19,755 bases of DNA from Sphingomonas sp. Lineage in GTDB: Bacteria; Pseudomonadota; Alphaproteobacteria; Sphingomonadales; Sphingomonadaceae. Below the pieces are notes generated by a model, which was given only the letters and a program-made list of their open reading frames with translations, was not told where the DNA came from and did no database searches. A program made the position numbers and the translations under genes. Below are positions 1 to 8,167 of the stretch, piece by piece (position 1 is the first letter of the stretch; each line of letters begins with the position of its first letter). The stretch is from contig JAIERC010000132.1 of the NCBI GenBank assembly GCA_019747165.1, forward strand, positions 1 to 19,755. Direction: 5' to 3'.

Positions 1-1091
1 GCCTGTCGGTCACGCAGGAGGACGGTGCCGTCAAGGTGATCGCCCCGCAGGAAGATACCCCAGCCTTCCGGGCCGGCATCAAATCGGGCGATTACATTAC
101 CCGGTTGAACGGCAAATTGCTCTATGGGCTGACGCTCGACGAAGCGATCAGCGAGATGCGGGGCAAACCCGGCACGCGATTGTCGATCACGATCGTTCGG
201 CGCGGACGGGACAAGCCGATTGAATTGTCGCTGGTGCGCGAAATCATCGTCCAGAAGCCCGTAAAATGGGAAGTGAAGGGCGATATCGGCATCATCAATA
301 TCAACACCTTTTCAGACCGGACCGGCGATTATACCCGCGACGCGATCCTCCAGATTCGCAAGCAACTCGGCCATGATCCGCTGGGCTATATTGTCGATTT
401 GCGCGACAATGGCGGCGGGTTGTTGAACGAGGCGATCAGCGTTTCGGACACCTTCCTTGATCATGGCGAGATCGTCTCGCAGCGCGGTCGGGAAAAGGAA
501 GATATCCAGCGTTATTATGCCCGGCCCGGGGACGCGACCAACGGCTTGCCCGTTGTCGTGCTGGTCAATTCCGGCACCGCGTCGGCGTCTGAAATCGTTG
601 CCGGTGCGCTGCAGGACCAGCATCGCGGCCTGATTCTGGGCGAGCGTAGTTTTGGCAAGGGTTCGGTCCAGTCCTTGCTGAAGCTTGGCCCCAAGACCGA
701 AGTACGGCTCACCACCGCACGCTATTTCACGCCATCTGGTCGATCGGTGCAGGAAGGCGGCATCGATCCCGATGTGCTCGTGCCGCAGATCAGCGATAGC
801 GATTACAAGACGCGGCCGGTGTTCCGCGAAGATGATCTGCGCCGCCATCTGATCAATGAAGCCAAGGTCGACAATAAGGTGCTGGAGGAAGATACCAAGC
901 CCGATCCCCGCTTCACGGCCACGCCTGAAGAGCTGAAAAAGCGCAAGATTGACGATTTTCAGCTTTATTACGCGCTGCAGACGATTGCGCGGCTGGGTGG
1001 CGCGCAGCAAGTGGCGGCGATTAACCGGGTGGGAACGCCCAATCCGCAACCGATTGACCCGGAAACGCCGCCGGCCCCCAAGCCGAACTGA
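1..1091 (+). CDS. ctpA: S41 family C-terminal processing peptidase (CtpA-like), 5' partial
   Basis: Periplasmic serine protease of the tail-specific protease family, which cleaves exported or envelope proteins near their C-termini. The gene enters from the left edge: the frame is open from position 3 (LSVTQEDGAVKVIAP...), so an internal GTG at 36 is not the real start. A PDZ domain comes first (GIKSGDYITRLNGKLLYG), then the S41 catalytic core with the Ser in NSGTASASE and the Lys in SFGKGSVQ, which form the Ser-Lys dyad of the family. The C-terminal tail is Pro-rich (PQPIDPETPPAPKPN). The signal peptide and N-terminal helical part lie outside the window. The stop is 5 nt before dsbB, so the two are probably co-transcribed. 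Family assignment is sure; the exact ortholog name is less so. Confidence 0.93.
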   Translation, partial: LSVTQEDGAVKVIAPQEDTPAFRAGIKSGDYITRLNGKLLYGLTLDEAISEMRGKPGTRLSITIVRRGRDKPIELSLVREIIVQKPVKWEVKGDIGIININTFSDRTGDYTRDAILQIRKQLGHDPLGYIVDLRDNGGGLLNEAISVSDTFLDHGEIVSQRGREKEDIQRYYARPGDATNGLPVVVLVNSGTASASEIVAGALQDQHRGLILGERSFGKGSVQSLLKLGPKTEVRLTTARYFTPSGRSVQEGGIDPDVLVPQISDSDYKTRPVFREDDLRRHLINEAKVDNKVLEEDTKPDPRFTATPEELKKRKIDDFQLYYALQTIARLGGAQQVAAINRVGTPNPQPIDPETPPAPKPN

Positions 1092-1096
1092 TCATC

Positions 1097-1585
1097 ATGC
1101 CGCCCGATTCCTTTCGTGCAGCTCGTTGGGTGGCGTTGTTGTTGCCCCTGGCGCTGATGGCGGGGGCCTGGGGATCGCAATTATTTGGCGGGCTGATCCC
1201 TTGCGAAATGTGCCATTGGCAGCGCTGGCCACATTATGCTGCGATTGTGCTGGCGACGCTCGGCTTTATCCTGCCGAGCGACGGCATCAAGAAGGTGGCT
1301 GTCGCGCTCGCTGCGCTGGCGATCATCACCAGCGGTGCGATTGGGGTGTTCCATGCCGGCGTCGAATATCATTGGTGGCCTGGGATCACCGCATGTGCGC
1401 TGCCCCCGGCCAGTGGCGGCACGCCTGATGAGATGCTTGCCCGGATCATGAACACCCCGGTGATTGCCTGCGATGTGCCGCAATGGAGCCTGCTGGGTAT
1501 TTCGCTTGCCGGTTTCAATGCGCTCTTTTCGATCAGTGGCGGCGTTGCCATAATGCTGTTGTTGCTTAGGAGGCAAAGCGCGTGA
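1097..1585 (+). CDS. dsbB: Disulfide bond formation protein B (DsbB)
   Basis: Inner-membrane quinone reductase that reoxidises DsbA-type periplasmic thiol oxidases and passes electrons to ubiquinone. The 162-residue protein has the expected four hydrophobic segments. The first periplasmic loop carries the redox pair Cys36/Cys39 (IPCEMCHWQRW), and the second loop carries the partner cysteines near 100 (ACALPPAS) and 125 (IACDVPQW). The ATG at 1097 follows the S41 stop closely, and the 3' end overlaps coq7 by 4 nt (GTGA), so the three genes read as one operon. DsbB beside a ubiquinone-synthesis gene makes sense because ubiquinone is its electron acceptor. Length and motif spacing are normal for the family. 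Confidence 0.93.
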   Translation: MPPDSFRAARWVALLLPLALMAGAWGSQLFGGLIPCEMCHWQRWPHYAAIVLATLGFILPSDGIKKVAVALAALAIITSGAIGVFHAGVEYHWWPGITACALPPASGGTPDEMLARIMNTPVIACDVPQWSLLGISLAGFNALFSISGGVAIMLLLLRRQSA

Positions 1586-2118
1586 CCCAGTGGAAGCCAG
1601 GCGATGCCCGGCGCCGGACCGAATCGATGATCCGCGTCAACCAGGCCGGCGAGTATGGCGCGAGCCGCATCTATGCGGGCCAACTCGCGGTGATGGGCGA
1701 TCGCGGACCCGTGGCGCGGGCGATCGCTGGCATGGCGGTGCAGGAAGAGCGCCACCGGGCATTTTTCGACAAGATGATGGCCGAGCGCGGGGTGCGCCCG
1801 ACGGTGCTCCAGCCGTTCTGGGATGTCGCTGGCTTTGCGCTTGGCGCGGTGACTGCGGCGATCGGGCCGGCAGCGGCGATGGCGTGCACTGTTGCGGTCG
1901 AAACCGAAATCGACAAGCATTATGCCGAGCAGCTTGAAGCATTGGGCGAAGATGATCCTGAATTGTCGACGGCCATCGCTGATTTTCAGGCTGATGAAGT
2001 CGAACACCGCGAAACCGCGCTTGCCAGCGGCGCAGAAAGCGCGCCCGCCTATCCGGTGCTGACAGGATTGATTCGCATGGGTTGCCGCGTGGCCATTGCG
2101 ACTGCAAAGCGAATTTAA
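1582..2118 (+). CDS. coq7: Coq7-type demethoxyubiquinone hydroxylase (diiron)
   Basis: Di-iron monooxygenase of ubiquinone biosynthesis, adding the C6 hydroxyl to 2-polyprenyl-3-methyl-6-methoxy-1,4-benzoquinone-type intermediates at the membrane surface. The 178-residue sequence shows the two-repeat ferritin-like ligand pattern: Glu24 (NQAGEYGA), Glu55-x-x-His58 (QEERHRAFF), Glu107 (VAVETEIDKHY) and Glu139-x-x-His142 (ADEVEHRE). The start is GTG at 1582, supported by an AGGAGG site at 1568-1573 and by the 4-nt overlap with dsbB. Length is typical of alphaproteobacterial Coq7, which replaces UbiF in this class. Nothing is missing. Confidence 0.95.
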   Translation: MTQWKPGDARRRTESMIRVNQAGEYGASRIYAGQLAVMGDRGPVARAIAGMAVQEERHRAFFDKMMAERGVRPTVLQPFWDVAGFALGAVTAAIGPAAAMACTVAVETEIDKHYAEQLEALGEDDPELSTAIADFQADEVEHRETALASGAESAPAYPVLTGLIRMGCRVAIATAKRI

Positions 2119-2168
2119 GAGATGCCCGATCCGATTTGGTCGGCGGGCAGGGTGAAGGAGATTTCCCA

Positions 2169-2642
2169 ATGGTGAAGCATCCGCAACAGGTGTTGCTGGC
2201 GGCCGTCACGCTGCTGCTCGCCCCAACGATGCTGTCGGCACAGACGACGGTCGTTTTGCCGCAGCGCCCGGGGGCGATAAAAAACGCACCGGCCAATGAT
2301 GTGCCTGATGCGCCGGTCAACGGCATAACCTACTTGTATACGGCGACGCAGAAATGCCCGACTGATGCGGATGGCAATGAAATCACCGTGTGCGTCCGAC
2401 GCAGCCCAGGTGATCAATTCCGCATCCCCAAGGACTTGCGCGCCAACAGCCTGAAGCCCGAATATCGTGCCTGGGCGCTGCGCGGCGCGGAGACCGTCGC
2501 CCAGGTAGGCGCTGCCGGGCTCAATGATTGCAGCACCAGCGGCGCGAGCGGGGCGTCGGGTTGTATCGGGCAAGCCTTTGACGAGGCCCGACGCGCGAAC
2601 CGGGAGCGCAAGGCAGCCGCTAAAGCGAACGGTCCACAATAA
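2169..2642 (+). CDS. Small secreted or periplasmic protein of unknown function
   Basis: I do not recognise a named family. The 157-residue protein begins MVKHPQQVLLAAVTLLLAPTM, with a short basic start and a hydrophobic core, and a likely signal peptidase site after LSA-Q near residue 24, so export is likely. The mature part has two cysteine pairs (CPTDADGNEITVC and CSTSGASGASGC) that could form disulfides, and a basic, Ala-rich C-terminus (RRANRERKAAAKANGPQ). The start at 2169 is chosen over an in-frame upstream start at 2082 because it has a clear AAGGAG ribosome site and gives a clean signal peptide. It lies downstream of the dsbB-coq7 run with a gap of about 50 nt, so it may be part of the same transcript. 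Confidence 0.75.
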   Translation: MVKHPQQVLLAAVTLLLAPTMLSAQTTVVLPQRPGAIKNAPANDVPDAPVNGITYLYTATQKCPTDADGNEITVCVRRSPGDQFRIPKDLRANSLKPEYRAWALRGAETVAQVGAAGLNDCSTSGASGASGCIGQAFDEARRANRERKAAAKANGPQ

Positions 2643-2680
2643 GCGCGTCGCCGACACATGGTTTAGAGCCGGGGGGCAGC

Positions 2681-3193
2681 ATGGCAACGATCGCGACGAC
2701 TAAGGCCAAACCGCCAAAGCCACTCAGCGCTGATCGCTTTGAACAGCTGCTCGCAGCGGGCGCCATGATCTTGCTGGCCTTTGTGGTCGTCGCGCTGGCC
2801 AAGGGCATGCCCCATTGGGGCAAGATTCCCGCCACCGTTTGGACACATCTCGGCACGATGATCGTGGCGCTGGCGCTGACGCCGGTGATGCTGCTGCGGC
2901 GGCGCGGTGACCGTCCGCACCGCGTGTTGGGAAGGGTTTGGGTCATCGCGATGCTGCTGACGGCGCTGACCAGCCTGGCAGTGCGCGATGTCAATCATGG
3001 CAATTTCAGCTTCATCCATCTCCTGTCGGCCTGGGTGATCATCCAGGTGCCGTTGCTATGGTGGTCGGCGCGCACACACCGCGTTGCCCAGCATCGCAGC
3101 TCGGTGCGCGGCATGGTGCTGGGCGCGCTGCTAATAGCAGGCTTTTTCACCTTTCCGTTCAATCGGATGCTGGGCCAGTTTCTGTTCAGCTGA
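2681..3193 (+). CDS. DUF2306-like integral membrane protein
   Basis: A 170-residue polytopic membrane protein with four or more hydrophobic segments: AAGAMILLAFVVVALAKG, a segment at TMIVALALTPVMLL, VIAMLLTALTSLAV, and LLSAWVIIQVPLLWW. The charged pattern between them (RRRGDRPHRVLGRVWV, then HRVAQHRSSVRGMVLG) resembles DUF2306 proteins, whose function is not known. The N-terminus is a short cytoplasmic, Lys/Pro-rich stretch. The ATG at 2681 has a G-rich region immediately upstream (CCGGGGGG). It follows the secreted-protein gene by 38 nt on the same strand. The membrane topology is firm; the family name is a recognition from motif feel and could be wrong. Confidence 0.65.
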   Translation: MATIATTKAKPPKPLSADRFEQLLAAGAMILLAFVVVALAKGMPHWGKIPATVWTHLGTMIVALALTPVMLLRRRGDRPHRVLGRVWVIAMLLTALTSLAVRDVNHGNFSFIHLLSAWVIIQVPLLWWSARTHRVAQHRSSVRGMVLGALLIAGFFTFPFNRMLGQFLFS

Positions 3194-3310
3194 TGCGGCT
3201 GCTGATGCGCTGGCAGCGGCGATGCGTGTGTTCCGGCATTTGACTATAGCCGCATCGCGCGCACCAGAAATCGCTTCCAATCTGCTGGCCGTTCGCGCAA
3301 TCGCGGGGTC

Positions 3311-3943
3311 ATGGTCGAACATATTCTTGGGCTGCTTGCCGACTTTACCATCTGGGTGATTTCAAGCGGGGGCTATCTTGGCATCGTCTTGCTAATGGCG
3401 ATCGAATCCGCGTGCATTCCATTGCCGTCGGAGATCATCATGCCATTTGCTGGCTATCTGGTCTCGACGGGGCAGTTTAATCTTTATCTGGCGGCGACCG
3501 CAGGCGCGATCGGCTGTAATCTAGGGTCGATTCCGGCTTATGAAATCGGCAAGCGCGGCGGTCGCCCGGCTTTTCTGCGCTGGGGCAAATATGTGCTGAT
3601 CGGGCCTGGCGAGATCGACAAAGCGGACCGCTTCTTTGAACGCTATGGCAACAGCGCGGTACTGATCGGGCGGTTGCTGCCGGTGATCCGGTCGTTCATT
3701 GCCTTTCCGGCAGGCGTCGCGCGGATGCCGCTGGCGCGCTTCCACATCTATACGTTTATCGGCTCATGGCCGTGGTGCTTCGGGCTGGCCTATGTCGGGA
3801 TGGTGCTGGGCGATCAGTGGAATAACAGCCCCTGGATGAAGGCCGCATTCCACAGCGCCGATCTGGTGATCGGCGCTGTGATTGTTGTGACGGCGATCTG
3901 GTATATCCGTCACAAATTGCGCGACCTAAAGCATCATAACTGA
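3311..3943 (+). CDS. DedA (SNARE-associated/VTT) family membrane protein
   Basis: DedA proteins are inner-membrane proteins linked to lipid (undecaprenyl-phosphate or phospholipid) flipping, envelope integrity and proton-motive-force maintenance. This 210-residue protein shows the family's signature elements: the acidic/Pro element ESACIPLPSEIIMPFAGYL after the first hydrophobic helix, FFERYGNSAVLIGRLLPVIRSFIAFPAGVARM containing the G-R-x-x-P-x-x-R motif, and later hydrophobic helices. The C-terminus is short and basic (RHKLRDLKHHN). A perfect 12-bp inverted repeat lies in the coding sequence (3851-3880). Its 3' end overlaps the convergent GlxA-like gene by 10 nt. The specific lipid substrate cannot be told from sequence. 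Confidence 0.92.
   Translation: MVEHILGLLADFTIWVISSGGYLGIVLLMAIESACIPLPSEIIMPFAGYLVSTGQFNLYLAATAGAIGCNLGSIPAYEIGKRGGRPAFLRWGKYVLIGPGEIDKADRFFERYGNSAVLIGRLLPVIRSFIAFPAGVARMPLARFHIYTFIGSWPWCFGLAYVGMVLGDQWNNSPWMKAAFHSADLVIGAVIVVTAIWYIRHKLRDLKHHN
3851..3880. repeat. Perfect 12-bp inverted repeat inside the DedA gene
   Basis: CACAGCGCCGAT (3851-3862) pairs perfectly with ATCGGCGCTGTG (3869-3880) around a 6-nt loop. No T-run follows on either strand, so it is not a classical intrinsic terminator. It lies about 60 nt from the convergent gene ends, where it could slow polymerase or protect a 3' end, or it may be chance within coding sequence. Confidence 0.4.
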
Positions 3944-4632
3944 TTAAGCCGCGCAGCCGCGGCCGCCATGCGCTGGTCGCTATCGGTGCGGCGGTCCTTG
4001 GTCACTGCTTGATAGCGGGCGAGAATCTCAGGGCCTGCGCCTGAAGGGGAGCCTGCTGCAAAGGGCGGGGCAGGATCATACTCAAGCGACAGCTGGACGA
4101 GCCGGGCATGTTCTTCGCCGCGGATCGCCGCCGTCAGTGCCAGCGCGAAATCAATCCCCGCCGTCACTCCCCCGCCCGTCACCCGGTTGCGATCGAACAC
4201 GATCCGTTCCTGCACCGGGATCGCCCCAAACCGCGCCAGCATATGGTGGGATGCCCAGTGGGTGGTTGCGCGGTACCCTTGTAGCAATCCTGCTGCGCCC
4301 AGGATCAGCGATCCAGTGCACACGCTGGTGATCCATGCAGCGTCTGAGGCCGCCTGCCGGACCCAATCCAACGTCGCCCGATCCTCCACAGCATCAGCCG
4401 TCCCAAAACCGCCGGGGATGCACAGGATGTCGCAGGCGCGTGCATCAGCGAAGCTGGCGGTTGGCAACAGCGCAAAGCCAGCGTCGGTCATCACTGGATC
4501 GCGATTGCGGGCGACCAGATCGATCGTGGCATTACCCAGCCGTGACAGCACCTGCGCCGGGCCAGTCAGATCGAGTTGGGTGACGTCAGGGAAAAGCAGA
4601 AAAGCAATATGGATTGGGACAAGGTCGGGCAT
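3934..4632 (-). CDS. DJ-1/PfpI family protein (GlxA / isonitrile hydratase-like)
   Basis: Cytosolic protein of the class-I glutamine amidotransferase-like DJ-1/PfpI superfamily. The 232-residue sequence opens MPDLVPIHIAFLLFPDVTQL and carries the nucleophile-elbow cysteine in SVCTGSLILGAAGLL, the THWAS segment after it, and the GGGVTAGIDFAL stretch. The C-terminal DPAPPFAAGSP element is typical of proteins annotated as isonitrile hydratase (InhA) or as the N-terminal domain of GlxA regulators; no AraC-type DNA-binding domain follows. The start at 4632 has GGAGG 5 nt upstream; an upstream ATG at 4707 would add an unlikely basic extension. It converges on DedA with a 10-nt overlap. The substrate is unproven. 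Confidence 0.87.
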   Translation of the reverse strand: MPDLVPIHIAFLLFPDVTQLDLTGPAQVLSRLGNATIDLVARNRDPVMTDAGFALLPTASFADARACDILCIPGGFGTADAVEDRATLDWVRQAASDAAWITSVCTGSLILGAAGLLQGYRATTHWASHHMLARFGAIPVQERIVFDRNRVTGGGVTAGIDFALALTAAIRGEEHARLVQLSLEYDPAPPFAAGSPSGAGPEILARYQAVTKDRRTDSDQRMAAAAARLNQL

Positions 4633-4759
4633 GCAAACCTCCATGGGGTCGAGGGATGCCCAGGCGATGCGGCGTTGATCGGCTTGCGCTCCCCGGTGGT
4701 GCTCCACCTGATCGCCAGTTACGCAAGTTGGCAGAGTTTACTGCCTATTGGGCGACTGC

Positions 4760-6463
4760 TCAATCAGTGATTTCACCCGCGGTCATCGTCAGGACGCGGT
4801 CGCACAGCATCAGGCTTTCGGCGCGGTGGGTGACAAACAGGATGGTCGGGCGCGGATCAAGGGCGCGAAACGCCCCAATAATCGCGGCTTCCGATGGCGC
4901 ATCAAGCGAACTGCTGGCCTCATCAAGAATCAGCAGCGCTGGTTTGCGCAGCAATGCCCGCGCCAGGATCAGGCGTTGACGTTCGCCGCCTGACAGCACG
5001 GCACCGCGTTCGCCGACCAGCGTATCGAGCCCGTCGCTTAGCCCCTTGACCAGATCATGAGCGCCGACCCTATCCAGGGCCGCCCATAGCGCGTCCTCCG
5101 TTGCGGCACCGCCCCAAATGAGATTGTCGCGCACGCTGCCGAAAAACAGGAAAGGCTCCTGCGTCGCATAGGCAATCTGCGCCTGCCAGGCGGCGAGGTG
5201 GCGTGCGTCAAGGGGCGTGCTGCCGATATCGATGGTGCCTGATTGCGGCACCAGCAAACCGGCGGCGAGATCAAGCAAGCTGGTCTTGCCGCCGCCTGAT
5301 GCCCCGCAGATACCGATCATCTCGCCCGCAGCGATCGTAAAGGACCCGCGCTTTACGCCGCCGCCCTGGCGGTGAAGATAACAGACATCGCGAAAAATCA
5401 ACGGGCCGGGCACCAGCGGTAACGGCGTTGCCGGTTCAGTGCGCGCTGCCGCCAAGGCAGTGCGCATTTCGACAATCGCTTCAAAGGCCGGGAGCGTGAA
5501 GAACAACTGCGGCAGCGCTTGTTGCAGCGATCGGATGGGGCCAGCGACGCGGGTGAAGATGATGATCATCGTGATCAAAATCGCTGGCGACAGGCTGAAA
5601 AGGCCAATCCCCATGCCGACCAGCAACGTCACCGCGACGGCCGAGGCGATCCCGAATAGCAGTTGATCGCGCGCGCGCCCAAGCGAAAATTCACGCTGAA
5701 ATCCCAATTGATGCCGTTGCAGCCGATCGAATGCGCCCGAAAACTCCGCCCCCATTCCCTGTGCCAGCGCGACCTTCAGGCCATTCAGCAATTGGTTGAT
5801 CGCACCCAGCAGTTCTGCATTGCCCCTGCTGCTATAATGGCCAAGCGTGCTGATCCGATCGAGCCGGGCAAGCGCCGGCAGCGCGATCCCGGCGAGCAAC
5901 AGCAAGATCAGGGCACCAAAGCCCGGTGCCAGCAGCAGGGCCAGGCCACATTGCACAATCAGCAAGGTCAGCGCGACGATGATCTGGAAGCATTGGGTGG
6001 TTGCCGATGATACCCGGCCAATCTCCCCGCTCAGCTGGCTGGTCACTCCGGCATGGTCGAGCGTGACCAGATCGGACCAGCGCGCCGCCGCCAGTTGATT
6101 GACCAGACGCGTGCGCTGTTCGGCGACGAAGCGGCTCTGCACTTGCCATAACACCCGGTCGCGCGCGAACAGCACCAGACTGCGTAGGATCATTACCAGC
6201 AGAAACACGGCGAGCGCGGTGACCAGCAGCGTCTGACGATTGTCGCCAACCAGCGAACCGACCCAGTGCAACAGGGTTTGACCGGTATGATTGCCGCCCG
6301 GGCCAAGGATGATGCCAATGATCGGCACCAGCAAGGCAAGCCCCAGCCCTTCAAACCCCGCAGCCAGCAGGACGATGCCCAGCGCCAACACCCCACGCCG
6401 CCCGCCGCTGACCAGCAGCGAGCCAACAAAGTGTCGCAAAGATCGTCCCCGCGCCACTATCAT
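4760..6463 (-). CDS. Lasso peptide ABC exporter (fused TMD-NBD, D protein)
   Basis: Half-transporter of 567 residues with an N-terminal multi-helix membrane domain (about residues 10-320) and a C-terminal ATPase. The ATPase shows Walker A GASGGGKTS near residue 390, the signature LSGGERQR near 490, Walker B ALLILDEASSSLD near 510, and the switch His in FVTHRAES near 545. It would act as a homodimer to export the mature peptide. The start at 6463 (MIVARGRSLRHF) is preferred to an ATG at 6568, which would add a basic extension and run into the divergent B2 gene. The head-to-head position with the B2 protease is what assigns it to the lasso pathway; the ATPase alone would only say lipid/peptide exporter. 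Confidence 0.85.
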   Translation of the reverse strand: MIVARGRSLRHFVGSLLVSGGRRGVLALGIVLLAAGFEGLGLALLVPIIGIILGPGGNHTGQTLLHWVGSLVGDNRQTLLVTALAVFLLVMILRSLVLFARDRVLWQVQSRFVAEQRTRLVNQLAAARWSDLVTLDHAGVTSQLSGEIGRVSSATTQCFQIIVALTLLIVQCGLALLLAPGFGALILLLLAGIALPALARLDRISTLGHYSSRGNAELLGAINQLLNGLKVALAQGMGAEFSGAFDRLQRHQLGFQREFSLGRARDQLLFGIASAVAVTLLVGMGIGLFSLSPAILITMIIIFTRVAGPIRSLQQALPQLFFTLPAFEAIVEMRTALAAARTEPATPLPLVPGPLIFRDVCYLHRQGGGVKRGSFTIAAGEMIGICGASGGGKTSLLDLAAGLLVPQSGTIDIGSTPLDARHLAAWQAQIAYATQEPFLFFGSVRDNLIWGGAATEDALWAALDRVGAHDLVKGLSDGLDTLVGERGAVLSGGERQRLILARALLRKPALLILDEASSSLDAPSEAAIIGAFRALDPRPTILFVTHRAESLMLCDRVLTMTAGEITD

Positions 6464-6534
6464 GATGATCCCGCGGCCGATCCCGCAACCATCAGGCCTG
6501 ACTTGGCTTTTTCGCTGCCCGTGGCTAGCGTCGC

Positions 6535-7053
6535 GTGACAAGGCAGCAGATCGACATGGCAATCGCAATCACGGTGGCGCGCAAGATCGGGACGTTGGCG
6601 GCGGTTGGCCCCCGGCGTCAGCTGCTGGTCGTCGAGGCGGTCGGCCAGCTCGTCCGCGCGCGCTACCGGCTGAAGATGCGCGGCTGGACGCAGGTTGCCG
6701 CTGCGCTCGGTACAATGATCCCGGCGGATGCGGTGCCAGCGCTGGAAACGCCAATCAGCGCCGCCGAGATCGCCACTGCGCGGCTGGCGCGGCAGATTGG
6801 CTGGGCAGTGGGTGCGGTCGCGCCGTTCATGCCGTTTCGTGCCAAATGTCTTGAACAAGCGATGGCGGTCCACGCCATGCTCCGCGCCCGGGGCGTTGGC
6901 GCGTTCATGTATTTCGGCGCATCCCCCAGCGATGGGAAGATCAGCGCGCATGCCTGGATCGATGCCGCCGGGGTGCGCGTGATTGGCTATCCCGTCGCGC
7001 GCGAATTTACGCCGCTTGGCTGTTTCGTCCCTGGCCCAGTATCGCCGCTGTAA
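6535..7053 (+). CDS. Lasso peptide biosynthesis B2 protein (leader protease)
   Basis: Transglutaminase-like cysteine protease that removes the leader peptide once the B1 protein has bound it. The 172-residue protein has the family layout: a helical N-terminal half (QLLVVEAVGQLVRARYRLKM), then the catalytic Cys105 in FRAKCLEQAMAVHAMLRARGV and His139 in SAHAWIDAAGV, ending in the REFTPLGCF segment usual for B2. The third catalytic residue is unclear: the position 12 residues after His is Gly, and Asp143 is the only nearby acid. The start is GTG at 6535; ATG at 6556 is an alternative seven codons in. It lies back to back with the exporter but about 4.6 kb from the cyclase operon's end, so the cluster is split. 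Confidence 0.87.
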   Translation: MTRQQIDMAIAITVARKIGTLAAVGPRRQLLVVEAVGQLVRARYRLKMRGWTQVAAALGTMIPADAVPALETPISAAEIATARLARQIGWAVGAVAPFMPFRAKCLEQAMAVHAMLRARGVGAFMYFGASPSDGKISAHAWIDAAGVRVIGYPVAREFTPLGCFVPGPVSPL

Positions 7054-7107
7054 TTGCTGACCGACGGCGCTAGGACAGGAGAAAATCATCTCTGGAGGCC
7101 CTGCCCG

Positions 7108-7755
7108 ATGTCGACCCGCCTGAAGATCGACTTTGTTTCTGATATTTCGTGCCCATGGTGCATTATCGGCCTGCGCGCGCTGGAGGAGGCGTTGGCGCGC
7201 ACAAGCGATGTTATTGACGCCGCGATAACTTTCCAGCCCTTTGAGCTCAACCCGGATATGCCGACCGAGGGCCAGAATATCGCCGAGCATGTCGCCCAGA
7301 AATATGGATCGACGCCTGAACAATCCGCCACCAATCGGGCGATGATCCGTGCGCGCGCCGCCGACCTTGGCTTTACGATGGCGGGGAATGCGCACAGCCG
7401 CATCTATAACAGCTTTGATGCGCATCGGTTGTTGCATTGGGCGGAACCAAGCGGCCACCAGGCAGCGCTGAAACGCGCGCTGTTTGATGCCTATTTCACC
7501 CAGGGGCAGAATATCAGCGATTATGACGTGCTGGTTAGCGCTGCCGAAGCGGCGGGGCTTGATCCGGTTGCGGCGCGTGCCGTGCTGACATCGGGCCAAT
7601 TTGCGCAGGAGGTGCGCGCCGCCGAGCAGTTTTGGCATCAACAGGGAATCACCGCTGTGCCGGCGGTGGTGATCAACGACCGCTATCTGATCCTTGGCGG
7701 CCAGCCGATCGAGGCCTTTGAAAAGGCGCTGCGGGCCATTGCCGCCGAAGCCTGA
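7108..7755 (+). CDS. FrnE-like DsbA-family oxidoreductase
   Basis: Thioredoxin-fold protein of the DsbA/FrnE branch, 215 residues, with the redox motif CPWC at the start of the fold (FVSDISCPWCIIGLRALEEAL), a helical insertion (about residues 50-150) and the cis-Pro region GITAVPAVVINDRYLILGGQ. No signal peptide is visible, so it is probably cytosolic, as FrnE proteins are. The start at 7108 has a GGAGG site 9 nt upstream; an earlier in-frame start at 7054 lacks one. It follows the B2 gene on the same strand by about 55 nt and might share its transcript. Neither precursor contains cysteine in the core, so a disulfide role in the lasso product is unlikely; it is probably unrelated. Confidence 0.88.
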   Translation: MSTRLKIDFVSDISCPWCIIGLRALEEALARTSDVIDAAITFQPFELNPDMPTEGQNIAEHVAQKYGSTPEQSATNRAMIRARAADLGFTMAGNAHSRIYNSFDAHRLLHWAEPSGHQAALKRALFDAYFTQGQNISDYDVLVSAAEAAGLDPVAARAVLTSGQFAQEVRAAEQFWHQQGITAVPAVVINDRYLILGGQPIEAFEKALRAIAAEA

Positions 7756-7857
7756 AGGGGAAGAAGCCATTGTCAATTCAGGGGCTTGATCGACGCCGTT
7801 GGATGGGGCAGCTTTGCCGCAGAGGTGTAGCGGAACAAGCAAGGGAGCGCGCGAGGC

Positions 7858-8160
7858 ATGCAGGATGTAATTCTGGTGCACAGCCATTTTGAGCCGCATA
7901 TCGGCACGGAATTTACGGTGGTGGGGGAAAATGGCGCGACGCTGCCGCTGACGCTGACAGCAGTAGAACTTGGCCGTGGCGGTGGATGGTCGGGCCAGAC
8001 GCGTGATCCCTTCACGCTCATTTTCCAATCCGCATTGCCAGAGGCGTTTGCGCAGGGCGGCTATGTTTTTCAACACGCGGTAATGGGCGAGGTAGAAATT
8101 TTCTGCGGCCCCTTCAATCGCAGCGACGAAGGCGTGCAATATGCCGCGACGTTTAACTGA
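7858..8160 (+). CDS. DUF6916-like small protein
   Basis: A 100-residue acidic beta-rich protein (HSHFEPHIGTEFTVVG, PLTLTAVELG, FTLIFQSALPEAFAQGGYVF, GEVEIFCGPFNR). From memory this resembles DUF6916 proteins, small proteins often encoded beside phage-tail-collar genes such as the three found downstream here. No catalytic motif is visible and no signal peptide is present. The start at 7858 has purine-rich sequence upstream (AGGGAG and GCGAGG). The 3' end converges on the GNAT gene with a gap of 7 nt. Its function is unknown; the neighbourhood suggests a partner or accessory to the tail-collar proteins, which is inference only. Confidence 0.65.
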   Translation: MQDVILVHSHFEPHIGTEFTVVGENGATLPLTLTAVELGRGGGWSGQTRDPFTLIFQSALPEAFAQGGYVFQHAVMGEVEIFCGPFNRSDEGVQYAATFN

Positions 8161-8167
8161 GCGGACA

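Noticed and set aside
312..1049. Long open frame antisense to the S41 protease
   Set aside because: A shadow in high-GC coding DNA; no recognisable domain, while the plus-strand frame has catalytic motifs.
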